A stretch of 56,376 nt of DNA from Desulfobacteraceae bacterium (lineage in GTDB: Bacteria; Desulfobacterota; Desulfobacteria; Desulfobacterales; SURF-7): positions 1 through 56,376 of the forward strand of contig QZKS01000041.1 in the NCBI GenBank assembly GCA_003599865.1, in the 5' to 3' direction. The notes under the pieces are model-generated. The model ran no database searches. It was not told where the DNA came from and saw only the letters and a program-made list of their open reading frames with translations. This document shows, piece by piece, positions 33,461 through 41,610 of the stretch. Positions within the stretch are counted from its first letter, which is position 1. The number at the start of each line of letters is the position of its first letter. A program made the translations under genes and the position numbers.

Positions 33461-34717
33461 TCAACTGTCCTTACCTGCCGGAAATCCCATGCGCCTGTAA
33501 AATTCAGGCATTTTTTTATCATCATAGGAAGGGCACTCTTTCAGGATTTCCGTTGTGGCCTGTTTTTTCAGGGGCCATTCCTTTGATTTTTTGGCATAAA
33601 TGAAATCATTGCTGAGATTGGCATAGCAGGAGCATCCCGGCTTACAGAAATTCCGGCTGGTCTCCGCCCAGATTTCCCGGATCGGCTTTTCATGGATATT
33701 GCCGAAGGAAAGCATGGTAAAGTCGCAGGGGCAGACATTTCCCTGGGAATCAATGAACATATAGTTGAAACCGGCCCCGCAACCATAGAAGTGCTCACTT
33801 TCAAAAAAATCATAGGCAAAGACACCGGGATAACCTTTGGTCCGGGTGCATTTTTTCTGGATCTCGAAAATGGTTTCCACATTTTCAGGGGTCAGTTTTT
33901 CTTCGGGTTTTGTTGTCAGCCTGCCGCTTAAAATCGGAGAAGTCAGCCGCATGTCATTGATGCCGAGGTCCCTGAAAAAGTCAATGACCTTGAAAATTTC
34001 CGGCCGGTCGCTGACCAGCTTTTTGTCCGGAACAAAGGAAACCGCAACATAGAACCCTTCATCCTGGAACAATCGGATTGCATTCAGGGCATAATCAAAA
34101 ATGCCTTTTGTTCGCCGGCCCTGATCATGGACTTCCGCTTTGTAGTGATCCAGGCTGATGACCGGGATTTCCAGACCGGCCGCCTTCAGACGCTTTACGC
34201 GCTCTTTTGTCAGCTTGTAGCCGGTGGTAAACATGATCGGCATGGATCTTTTGTCAACCGATGCAATAATGTCTTCCAGATCCTCCCGCAAAAGCGGTTC
34301 CCCTCCGGTAAATCCGATAACACTTACCCCCAGGTCCTGAACTTCTGCTATGGCCTTTTGGATTTGATCCAGCGTCAGAATGTCCTTTTTGGATCGGTCG
34401 GAAAAGGAACAGTGCCAGCAGTTGCAGGGACATTTCGGTGTCACGGCAAAGTTTGTCACTACCGGATAGGGTTTTCCGGACGTGATGGAGACCACACCTT
34501 TCAGAAAACGGTCATAGGCAAGGGACGGGAAGTATGGCGTAAATGTGTTGGAGAATATTTTATTGCCGATTCTGGTTAGCTTGCTTTCCTTGGAAACATA
34601 GTTCATGGCAAGCTTTTGTTGCAGCGTAAGAGGTGAAAGCTCTTTGTTCATCCCCATTTTGAGGGTTGCAGCAAGCCTTCTGATTCCATAAAGCTGTGTT
34701 CCGTTATGTTTTCTCAT
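33461..34717 (-). CDS. Radical SAM protein with SPASM-like C-terminal cysteines
   Basis: 418 residues. CPCNCWHC (near residue 95) gives the CxxxCxxC motif for the [4Fe-4S] cluster that cleaves SAM; GFTGGEPLLREDLEDI follows. The C-terminal part has GCGAGFNYMFIDSQGNVCPC, then FGNIHEKPIREIWAE and CKPGCSC, a cysteine pattern like the SPASM/twitch extension that holds further clusters in peptide- and small-molecule-modifying enzymes. Such enzymes modify peptides, cofactors or lipids by radical chemistry; the substrate is unknown. The start has AGGAGG 7 nt upstream. It lies 71 nt after TetR2 in the same direction. Confidence 0.85.
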   Translation of the reverse strand: MRKHNGTQLYGIRRLAATLKMGMNKELSPLTLQQKLAMNYVSKESKLTRIGNKIFSNTFTPYFPSLAYDRFLKGVVSITSGKPYPVVTNFAVTPKCPCNCWHCSFSDRSKKDILTLDQIQKAIAEVQDLGVSVIGFTGGEPLLREDLEDIIASVDKRSMPIMFTTGYKLTKERVKRLKAAGLEIPVISLDHYKAEVHDQGRRTKGIFDYALNAIRLFQDEGFYVAVSFVPDKKLVSDRPEIFKVIDFFRDLGINDMRLTSPILSGRLTTKPEEKLTPENVETIFEIQKKCTRTKGYPGVFAYDFFESEHFYGCGAGFNYMFIDSQGNVCPCDFTMLSFGNIHEKPIREIWAETSRNFCKPGCSCYANLSNDFIYAKKSKEWPLKKQATTEILKECPSYDDKKMPEFYRRMGFPAGKDS

Positions 34718-34788
34718 TCACAAGCCTCCTTTTTTTGACCGGTTTCGTTATCGGATACTGTATGGGGAATCCGCTCCATCCCGAGAGG

Positions 34789-35403
34789 TTATGTTCCCGT
34801 TTTTTCAACGCCCATAAGGGGCGATTCCATAAAAAGGCCATGGGTGACAAGTTCCACGGTTTCCGCAAATACCTGCTGCATGAATTCGGTTTCGCGTTTG
34901 ATATAGGTCCGTATGATGAACATTTTATAAATCAGGAAAATGATTTCCGACACCCGTTCGGTATTGACTTTCCGGAATGCTTTTTCCTCGATTCCCTGCT
35001 CCAGGATGGTTTTGATCATCAGAACGGAATTCTGATTGATCTCTTCAAAAGGATCTTTTTCCGGGAACATGGGGAAAATCTCAGGATCATGAATCAGAAC
35101 CCGGCGAAGATGGTCATCCTGGGAAAGATACTCCACTGCCTTGAAGCACATGACCTCAAAGCGGCGTTTCACATCCGTTTCCCGATCAACGGCTGTTGCC
35201 ACGCGGAACTGCCATTTCTGCAATGCCCACGAGACCGTTTCCCGATAGAGGGCCTTTTTATTTTTCACATACAGGTAAAGATTGCCTTTGGTCATGTTCA
35301 TTGTTTTTGCAATATCTTCCACGGTTGCTTTTTGATAACCGAATTTGGCAAATATTTTCAGTGCTGCCGTATATATGGTCTCAATGTTTTCTTTTTTTCG
35401 CAC
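34789..35403 (-). CDS. TetR-family repressor (TetR2), paralogue of TetR1
   Basis: About 204 residues. The helix-turn-helix reads TVEDIAKTMNMTKGNLYLYV followed by KNKKALY; the ligand domain has DPEIFPMFPEKDPFEEINQ, matching the same place in TetR1 (DPGIFTLSPEEDRFAEINQ). Start: the GTG at 35403 (MRKKENIETIYTAAL) was chosen because AAGGAA lies 8-9 nt upstream and because earlier TTG codons at 35409 and 35433 lie beside or in the 41-bp operator. It is the first gene of the leftward operon with the radical SAM gene. Close similarity in both domains suggests that TetR1 and TetR2 sense related ligands. Confidence 0.8.
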   Translation of the reverse strand: MRKKENIETIYTAALKIFAKFGYQKATVEDIAKTMNMTKGNLYLYVKNKKALYRETVSWALQKWQFRVATAVDRETDVKRRFEVMCFKAVEYLSQDDHLRRVLIHDPEIFPMFPEKDPFEEINQNSVLMIKTILEQGIEEKAFRKVNTERVSEIIFLIYKMFIIRTYIKRETEFMQQVFAETVELVTHGLFMESPLMGVEKTGT

Positions 35404-35417
35404 GAACAAATTCCTTG

Positions 35418-35476
35418 TAGAATAAATGAACAATATTTTTATTTGTTCATTTATTCTATCCTGTCAGCCCTGTCAA
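35418..35476 (-). promoter_or_regulatory. TetR2 promoter with a perfect 41-bp inverted-repeat operator
   Basis: TAGAATAAATGAACA (35418-35432) and TGTTCATTTATTCTA (35444-35458) are perfect complements with an 11-nt spacer. Read leftward, TTGACA (35476-35471) is followed after 17 nt by TAAATG (35453-35448) inside the operator. It ends 15 nt before the TetR2 start. The half-site matches the TetR1 operator in sequence and spacing. Confidence 0.7.
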
Positions 35477-35529
35477 GATAAAATAAAAACCCGGGTCGGG
35501 TTAATTATTTCCGGTATGACAATTTAATG

Positions 35530-35565
35530 TTGACAGAATATTGGGAAATAACGTAACAATGTTAC
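35530..35565 (+). promoter_or_regulatory. Candidate promoter and palindrome upstream of TetR3
   Basis: TTGACA (35530-35535) is followed after 17-18 nt by a -10-like TAACAA, which is covered by the palindrome GTAACAATGTTAC (35553-35565). The palindrome could be the operator of TetR3. It differs from the 41-bp operators of TetR1 and TetR2. It lies about 165 nt upstream of the TetR3 start. Confidence 0.35.
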
Positions 35566-35730
35566 AGATTAGACGGGACCCGGAGGAAGTGTTATTATTT
35601 TAATTGTATTTTTTCAATTATTTATCATTATATTTCCGGGAAAACCACATTCTGAATGAGGTATATCAGACCGTTTGGAAAAAGATTTATAATTTAATAA
35701 ATTTAAATAGTTAACTGTATATGGAAGGTT

Positions 35731-36369
35731 ATGGCCGAGAAGGAAAACCAGGGTGGCAAAACAATGTTTCAGGATTTGAAGCCGGATGTTTATGAGCGGC
35801 TTGAAAAGGCTGTTGAGGAGATTTTTTCCAGTTCGGATTTTCACAAGGCGAGCATGAGGGATGTGGCCCGCAAGGCCGGTGTGAGTTTCAGCACAATCTA
35901 TCAGTATTATGGCAGCAAGGAGAATCTGCTTTTTTCTTTTGTGGATATCTGGCTTGGTATGCTCACGGAAAGAATCATCGATCATCTGCAGGGGATTGAG
36001 GATCTGAAGGAAAAAATGAGAAAGGTATTATGGGTACAGATCAACTATTATGAAAAACATCCCGGGCTGGCCAAAATATTGTTCATGACCCTTCCCATGA
36101 AAACCTGGATGGCGGATCGAACGTTTCAGCAGAAGAAGATGATCAATCTATACCTGGATGTATTGAAAAAAGGACAACAGGAAGGTATCCTGAACCCGAA
36201 TGTCCGTGCCGGAATCCTTCTTGATTTTATGTTGGGTTTTGTTCAGAGATCTTTCTTTATGTGGGTATCACGAGGGCAGAAAGAGAGCCCTTCCGAGCAG
36301 GCCAATGTCATGTTTGAAATGGTCTGGCGGGCCATTTCAAATCCGGATTATGAATCAGAAAAAAAATAG
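35731..36369 (+). CDS. TetR-family regulator (TetR3), next to the methylmalonyl-CoA genes
   Basis: 212 residues. The helix-turn-helix reads ASMRDVARKAGVSFSTIYQY followed by YGSKENLL; the rest is helical, with LGMLTERIIDHLQGI and LLDFMLGFVQRSFFMW. It is not close to TetR1 or TetR2 by eye. Its position directly before the mutase gene (21-nt gap) suggests that it regulates propionate or branched-chain acid metabolism, as TetR proteins often do for fatty-acid pathways. The ATG at 35731 has GGAAGG just upstream but very close; an ATG at 35764 is an alternative. Confidence 0.75.
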   Translation: MAEKENQGGKTMFQDLKPDVYERLEKAVEEIFSSSDFHKASMRDVARKAGVSFSTIYQYYGSKENLLFSFVDIWLGMLTERIIDHLQGIEDLKEKMRKVLWVQINYYEKHPGLAKILFMTLPMKTWMADRTFQQKKMINLYLDVLKKGQQEGILNPNVRAGILLDFMLGFVQRSFFMWVSRGQKESPSEQANVMFEMVWRAISNPDYESEKK

Positions 36370-36390
36370 ATGATATTAAGGAGACAAATT

Positions 36391-38520
36391 ATGTCTGAAC
36401 ATCCGAACAAGCAAAAATGGGTAGACCTGGTGAGTAAACAGCTCAAGGGACAATCTCTTGACTCTCTGGACTGGATGACTCCGGAAGGAATCAAGGTAAA
36501 ACCGCTGTATACGGCAGAGGATATTGAAGGTCTTCCCTGCGTCAACACCCTTCCCGGCCTGCCGCCGTATGTCCGGGGACCCATGGCGACCATGTATGTG
36601 GGTCGTCCCTGGACCATCCGTCAATATGCCGGTTTTTCCACAGCCAAGGAGTCCAATGCCTTTTATCGCAAAAATCTTGCCGCAGGCCAGATGGGACTTT
36701 CCGTTGCCTTTGATCTGGCGACCCATCGCGGATATGACTCGGACCATCCCAGGGTGGCGGGTGACATCGGGAAGGCCGGTGTGGCCATCGATTCGGTGGA
36801 GGACATGAAGATTCTGTTTGATCGGATTCCCCTGGACAAGATGTCGGTTTCCATGACCATGAACGGCGCCGTCATTCCCATTCTGGCATCCTATATCGTT
36901 GCTGCGGAAGAGCAGGGCGTCAAACATGAACAGCTGAACGGAACCATCCAGAACGATATTTTGAAAGAGTATCTGACACGAAACACCTATATCTATCCGC
37001 CGCAGCCGTCCATGCGAATTATCTCTGATATTATGGCCTTCTGTTCCAAGAATATGCCCAAGTATAATACGATCAGCATCAGCGGCTACCACATGATGGA
37101 GGCCGGGGCGGATTCCGTGCTGCAGACCGCCTTCACCCTGGCAGACGGCCTGGAATACGTGAAGGCGGCACTGAAGGCCGGGATGGATATCGACAGCTTT
37201 GCGCCACGGCTGTCCTTTTTCTTTGGCATCGGCATGAACTTTTTCATGGAAATCGCCATGCTGCGGGCCGCCCGGTTCCTCTGGCACCGGCTGGTCAGCC
37301 GATTCAATCCGAAAAATCCCAAATCAACCATGCTCCGAACCCATTGCCAGACATCCGGCTGGAGCCTGACCGAGCAGGACCCGTATAATAATATCATCCG
37401 CACGACGCTGGAATGTCTTTCCGCCGTCCTTGGCGGAACGCAGTCCCTGCATACCAATTCTTTTGACGAGGCGGTGGGGCTGCCTACCGATTTTTCCGCA
37501 AGGATTGCCCGGAATACCCAGATTGTGGTTCAGGAAGAATCCCAGGTCTGCCATGTGGTCGATCCTCTGGCCGGATCATATTATATAGAGAGTCTGACCA
37601 ACAGCATTATCAATGAGGCCCAGAAAATTATCGACGAGGTGGAGGAGCTGGGTGGAATGGCAAAGGCGATCGAGTCCGGAATGCCCAAGATGCGGATCGA
37701 GGAGTCTGCTGCCCGCAAACAGGCAAGGATCGATCAGGGCAAGGACGTGATTGTTGGTGTGAATAAGTATAAGGTTCAAGAGGAAGTGAATTTTGAGATC
37801 CGTGAGGTTCCTGCATCTGTTCGTGACGAGCAGATCGCAAGACTCAAAGAGATCCGGGCCAAACGGGATGCCAAGGCGGTTCGGAAAGCACTGGATGATA
37901 TTACGGCAGCGGCGCAATCGGATGGAAATCTTTTGGAGGTCGCCTTAAAGGCGGTACGGCTCCGGGCAACGGTAGGTGAGATATCCGATGCCATGGAAAA
38001 GGTTTTTGGCCGTTTTGTGGCAACCACCCAATGCATTTCAGGCGTGTATGCTTCCGAATATGGTGAGAGTGAAGTCATTGATTCCCTTCAGAAGCGCACA
38101 AAAGCGTTTAAGGATAAACATGGACGACGACCCAGAATACTGGTCACCAAGATGGGGCAGGATGGACATGACCGGGGAATCAAGGTGGTGGCGACGGCGT
38201 TTGCGGACCTTGGATACGATGTGGATATCAGCCCGATGTTTCAGACCCCTCAGGAAGCGGCGAAGATGGCTATTGAAAATGATGTTCACGTTGTAGGCGC
38301 TTCCAGCCTGGCTGCCGGGCATAAAACACTGGTTCCGGAATTGATCAAATCCCTGAAAGAACAAGGCGCCGGAGATATCCTTGTGGTTGTGGGCGGCGTG
38401 ATTCCGCCGGGTGATTACCAGTTTCTGTACGATGCCGGTGTGGTTGGTATTTTCGGGCCCGGGACATCCATCGTGGATTCCGCCGGCAAGGTTCTTGCGG
38501 CAATTGAAGAGAAATTATAA
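36391..38520 (+). CDS. Methylmalonyl-CoA mutase, single-chain
   Basis: 709 residues. The enzyme interconverts (R)-methylmalonyl-CoA and succinyl-CoA with adenosylcobalamin. The N-terminal TIM-barrel shows [47 protein letters not shown] and [17 protein letters not shown]; the C-terminal B12 domain has [15 protein letters not shown] with the cobalt-ligating His593, [18 protein letters not shown] and [11 protein letters not shown]. Barrel and B12 domain are in one chain, so this is the ScpA-like homodimer form. AAGGAG precedes the ATG at 36391. meaB follows after 19 nt. No methylmalonyl-CoA epimerase gene is visible. Confidence 0.95.
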   Translation: MSEHPNKQKWVDLVSKQLKGQSLDSLDWMTPEGIKVKPLYTAEDIEGLPCVNTLPGLPPYVRGPMATMYVGRPWTIRQYAGFSTAKESNAFYRKNLAAGQMGLSVAFDLATHRGYDSDHPRVAGDIGKAGVAIDSVEDMKILFDRIPLDKMSVSMTMNGAVIPILASYIVAAEEQGVKHEQLNGTIQNDILKEYLTRNTYIYPPQPSMRIISDIMAFCSKNMPKYNTISISGYHMMEAGADSVLQTAFTLADGLEYVKAALKAGMDIDSFAPRLSFFFGIGMNFFMEIAMLRAARFLWHRLVSRFNPKNPKSTMLRTHCQTSGWSLTEQDPYNNIIRTTLECLSAVLGGTQSLHTNSFDEAVGLPTDFSARIARNTQIVVQEESQVCHVVDPLAGSYYIESLTNSIINEAQKIIDEVEELGGMAKAIESGMPKMRIEESAARKQARIDQGKDVIVGVNKYKVQEEVNFEIREVPASVRDEQIARLKEIRAKRDAKAVRKALDDITAAAQSDGNLLEVALKAVRLRATVGEISDAMEKVFGRFVATTQCISGVYASEYGESEVIDSLQKRTKAFKDKHGRRPRILVTKMGQDGHDRGIKVVATAFADLGYDVDISPMFQTPQEAAKMAIENDVHVVGASSLAAGHKTLVPELIKSLKEQGAGDILVVVGGVIPPGDYQFLYDAGVVGIFGPGTSIVDSAGKVLAAIEEKL

Positions 38521-38539
38521 TTTTCCGGTTTTTGTGCAT

Positions 38540-39535
38540 ATGTCAGAACGGATGACCAATACGGATCAGGCAGAGATCTATCGCAAGGGTCTGCTGAACG
38601 GGGACCGGCGGCTTTTATCACGGGCCATTACCTTGATTGAAAGCTCGCTGCCCCTTCATCAGCAGATCGCCGGAGAGCTGCTCGATACGCTGCTGCCCTA
38701 TACGGGAAAAGCCATTCGGCTCGGCATCACCGGCGTTCCGGGTGTGGGAAAGAGCACATTTATCGAAAGCATCGGGATCTATCTGACGGCCAAGGGCCAT
38801 CGGATTGCCGTGCTGGCGGTTGATCCGAGCAGCAAACGCAGCGGCGGGAGCATTCTGGCGGATAAGACCCGTATGGAAAAACTGTCCATTGATCCCAATG
38901 CCTTTATCCGTCCTTCACCTTCCGGGGGAACCCTGGGAGGGGTTGCCCGGAAAACCAGAGAGACCATGCTTCTTTGTGAAGCCGCCGGCTTTGATATTAT
39001 CCTTGTGGAAACCGTAGGGGTCGGACAATCGGAAACCACGGTGGCGTCCATGGTGGATTTTTTTCTGGTGCTGATGCTGGCAGGAGCGGGTGATGAACTG
39101 CAGGGGATTAAAAAGGGAGTGCTGGAACTGGCGGATGCCGTCGTGATCAACAAGGCGGATGGTGACAATATCAAAAAAGCACAATATGCCAGAAAGCAGT
39201 ATGAAAATGCCCTTCACCTGCTGCGGCCTTCATCGGCGGTCTGGTCACCGCCGGTTCAGACCTGCAGTGCGCTCGAACATTCCGGTATGGATCAGGTGTG
39301 GGATATGATTCTATCCCACCGTGAAAAGACGGTTGCGGCTTCTGAATTTGCCATGAAACGAAAACGGCAGTCTCTGGACTGGATGTGGTCGATGGTCGAA
39401 GACGGTCTTCAAGTGCGGTTTGAAAAAAATCAAAATGTAAAAAAGGAGCTTCCGGGGATTCTTGCAGCGGTTGAAAAAGGGGAGATTTCCCCGACGGCAG
39501 CCGCAAACAGGCTGTTATTTTTTCTTGACAATTGA
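38540..39535 (+). CDS. meaB: MeaB/ArgK-type GTPase, methylmalonyl-CoA mutase chaperone
   Basis: 331 residues starting MSERMTNTDQAEIYRKGLLN. MeaB gates cofactor loading of the mutase and protects it, using GTP. The P-loop GVPGVGKST (about residues 65-73) is followed by DPSSKRSGGSILADKTRM, the family-specific switch segment, PSGGTLGGVARKTRE, ETVGVGQSE and NKADGDNIKKA. The start at 38540 was chosen over an upstream start inside the mutase gene, because the conserved N-terminal helices begin here; no strong ribosome-binding site is present, so it may be translationally coupled to the mutase (19-nt gap). Confidence 0.92.
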   Translation: MSERMTNTDQAEIYRKGLLNGDRRLLSRAITLIESSLPLHQQIAGELLDTLLPYTGKAIRLGITGVPGVGKSTFIESIGIYLTAKGHRIAVLAVDPSSKRSGGSILADKTRMEKLSIDPNAFIRPSPSGGTLGGVARKTRETMLLCEAAGFDIILVETVGVGQSETTVASMVDFFLVLMLAGAGDELQGIKKGVLELADAVVINKADGDNIKKAQYARKQYENALHLLRPSSAVWSPPVQTCSALEHSGMDQVWDMILSHREKTVAASEFAMKRKRQSLDWMWSMVEDGLQVRFEKNQNVKKELPGILAAVEKGEISPTAAANRLLFFLDN

Positions 39536-39688
39536 CCGCTGATATAGAAATCTGTCGGATTATTGTAATGATGATAAGTGTGGCAAATCAGCTTTTTTAT
39601 CAATGATATGTCATATGAGTAGCAACTTCGGAAAGATAGGCCGGTGTTGCCATTTCCGCACCCTGTTGCTGAATTTGAAAGACAGAGG

Positions 39689-39718
39689 AACAGCCGGATT
39701 CTGTTAGAGCTGTTTTTT
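39689..39718 (+). terminator. Possible terminator or attenuator between meaB and the carboxyltransferase
   Basis: AACAGC (39689-39694) can pair with GCTGTT (39709-39714), followed by a T-run (39713-39718). A second pairing, CCGGA with TCCGG, competes with the first. Stems are short. It lies 50 nt before the carboxyltransferase start, in a 234-nt gap with no gene. Confidence 0.35.
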
Positions 39719-39769
39719 CCGGACCGGACGACTGATGTTTAACCTTTGCCAGAAGAAAGGATGATAATA

Positions 39770-41323
39770 ATGGGTATTGTTGCTGACAAAATCAAGGATC
39801 TGAAAGAGAGAGAAAAAAAGATTCTTCAAATGGGCGGGGAAAAAGCAATTGCCAAGCAGCGTGAAAATGGCAAACTGAATGCCCGGGAAAGATTGAATCT
39901 GCTTTTTGATTCCGGAACGTTTCGGGAAATCGATATGTTTGTGGAGCATCGGTGTGTCAATTTTGGAATGGATAAGGTGGAAGTTCCATCCGACGGCGTC
40001 ATCACCGGACATGGTCTGGTGGATGGACGTCCGGTATTTGCCTATTCCCAGGATTTTACATCCAGAGCCGGCAGCCTGGGGGAAATGCATGCCAAAAAGA
40101 TCTGCAAGGTGATGGATATGGCACTAAAGGCAGGGGTTCCGATTGTCGGGATGAATGATTCCGGGGGCGCCAGAATTCAGGAAGGCGTGGATGCCCTTTC
40201 CGGCTATGGGCAAATCTTTTTCCGGAATGCCCGTTCCTCGGGAGTGATTCCCCAGATTTCAGCCATCATGGGAACCACGGCAGGAGGGGCCGTGTACTCT
40301 CCGGCCATGACCGACTGGATTTTCATGGTCAAGAACAGCAGCTATATGTTCATTACCGGTCCGCAGGTTATCAAGTCCGTGACCGGTGAAGAGATCTCCT
40401 TTGAAGATCTGGGCGGGGCCATGGCCCATAATGAAAAAAGCGGAGTCTCTCATTTTGCTTGTGAGAGTGATGAAGATGCGGTAGCACAGATCAAGAAGCT
40501 GCTTTCCTATATTCCCGCCAACAACATGGAAGATCCGCCTTTTGCGGATACCGGGGATGACCCGGGACGGACCGATCCGGCACTGGATACGATCATTCCG
40601 GATAATCCCAACCAGTCCTATGACATGAAAAAAGTGATTGCCTCCATTGTGGACAATGGAGAGATTTTTGAACCGCATCAGTACTATGCTAAAAATATCA
40701 TCGTCTGTTTTGCACGTTTGAACGGCAGAAGCATCGGGATCATCGCAAATCAACCGGAAAATCTGGCCGGCTGTCTGGATATCGATGCATCGGACAAGGC
40801 CACAAGGTTTATTCGTTTCTGTGATGCGTTTAATATCCCGATCCTGACCATCGCGGATGTTCCCGGATATCTGCCGGGAAGCAATCAGGAGTGGGGCGGA
40901 ATTATCCGGCATGGCGCAAAACTGCTGTGGTGCTATTCGGAAGCAACGGTACCGAAACTGCTGCTGGTCACCCGAAAGGACTATGGCGGTTCCTATCTGG
41001 CCATGTGCTCCAAAGATCTGGGTGCGGACATGGCATTCGCCTGGCCGAGTGCGCAGATTGCGGTGATGGGAGCCGGCGGAGCGGCCAATATTATCCACAA
41101 GAAAGAGATTGATTCCGCTGCCGATCCGGCCGGGAAACGAAAAGAGAAGATTGCGGAATATGAAGACCTGTTTTCCAATCCCTATTGTGCGGCAAGGCGC
41201 GGATACATTGATGCGGTGATTGTTCCCAGCCGGACCAGACCGAGGTTGATTGACGCACTGGAAATCATGTGTTCAAAGAGGGAGATTTCACCACCGAAAA
41301 AACATGGGAACATCCCTTTGTAA
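39770..41323 (+). CDS. Methylmalonyl-CoA carboxyltransferase (12S/MmdA-type)
   Basis: 517 residues. This family moves the carboxyl group between methylmalonyl-CoA and a biotin carrier. Visible crotonase-type motifs: NDSGGARIQEGVDALSGYGQ and GTTAGGAVYSPAMTDW (CoA-binding oxyanion loops), YMFITGPQVIKSVTGE, and ADVPGYLPGSNQEW, with AWPSAQIAVMGAGGAANI near the C-terminus. It is closest to the large subunit of transcarboxylase or methylmalonyl-CoA decarboxylase. The start at 39770 (MGIVADKIKDL) has AAAGG about 9 nt upstream; an ATG at 39761 abuts that site. The biotin carrier and partner carboxyltransferase are encoded downstream (41611), so together they could form a methylmalonyl-CoA:pyruvate transcarboxylase. 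Confidence 0.92.
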   Translation: MGIVADKIKDLKEREKKILQMGGEKAIAKQRENGKLNARERLNLLFDSGTFREIDMFVEHRCVNFGMDKVEVPSDGVITGHGLVDGRPVFAYSQDFTSRAGSLGEMHAKKICKVMDMALKAGVPIVGMNDSGGARIQEGVDALSGYGQIFFRNARSSGVIPQISAIMGTTAGGAVYSPAMTDWIFMVKNSSYMFITGPQVIKSVTGEEISFEDLGGAMAHNEKSGVSHFACESDEDAVAQIKKLLSYIPANNMEDPPFADTGDDPGRTDPALDTIIPDNPNQSYDMKKVIASIVDNGEIFEPHQYYAKNIIVCFARLNGRSIGIIANQPENLAGCLDIDASDKATRFIRFCDAFNIPILTIADVPGYLPGSNQEWGGIIRHGAKLLWCYSEATVPKLLLVTRKDYGGSYLAMCSKDLGADMAFAWPSAQIAVMGAGGAANIIHKKEIDSAADPAGKRKEKIAEYEDLFSNPYCAARRGYIDAVIVPSRTRPRLIDALEIMCSKREISPPKKHGNIPL

Positions 41324-41359
41324 ATCAGAACGGAACCATCGAAACAAGGAATTCTGAAC

Positions 41360-41581
41360 ATGAAAGAAAAGAAAATAGCAGCAGCCGTTTCCGCGGTCAT
41401 GGCCTATATCAAAACCGAAGAGGAGATGGCAACCATGCAGGCTGCGGATCAGGACCAGTCGGCAAAACCGAAAAAAGTCCCTGCCGGCTTTACGCTCTGG
41501 GGGTTGAGCGGTCGACAGTCCATCATGAGTACGCGGACCATGATGCAGATGAAATCTTTTCACGGATCAAAATTACGATAA
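41360..41581 (+). CDS. Small accessory subunit of the carboxylase complex (73 aa)
   Basis: MKEKKIAAAVSAVMAYIKTE at the N-terminus, a Pro/Lys-rich middle and a C-terminal LWGLSGRQSIMSTRTMMQMK. The first half resembles the helix found in small gamma, delta or epsilon subunits of biotin-dependent decarboxylases, but without a clear membrane segment (the Ala/Val-rich helix is short and flanked by Lys). It sits between the carboxyltransferase gene (36-nt gap) and the 5S-biotin gene (29-nt gap), so it is very probably part of the same complex. Family name uncertain. Confidence 0.65.
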   Translation: MKEKKIAAAVSAVMAYIKTEEEMATMQAADQDQSAKPKKVPAGFTLWGLSGRQSIMSTRTMMQMKSFHGSKLR

Positions 41582-41610
41582 TTTAAACGGCGTAAGGGGA
41601 GAATAATAAG

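Noticed and set aside
36369-36391. Cobalamin riboswitch before the B12-dependent mutase
   Set aside because: The gap between TetR3 and the mutase gene is only 21 nt, and no B12-box-like sequence is visible upstream of TetR3.
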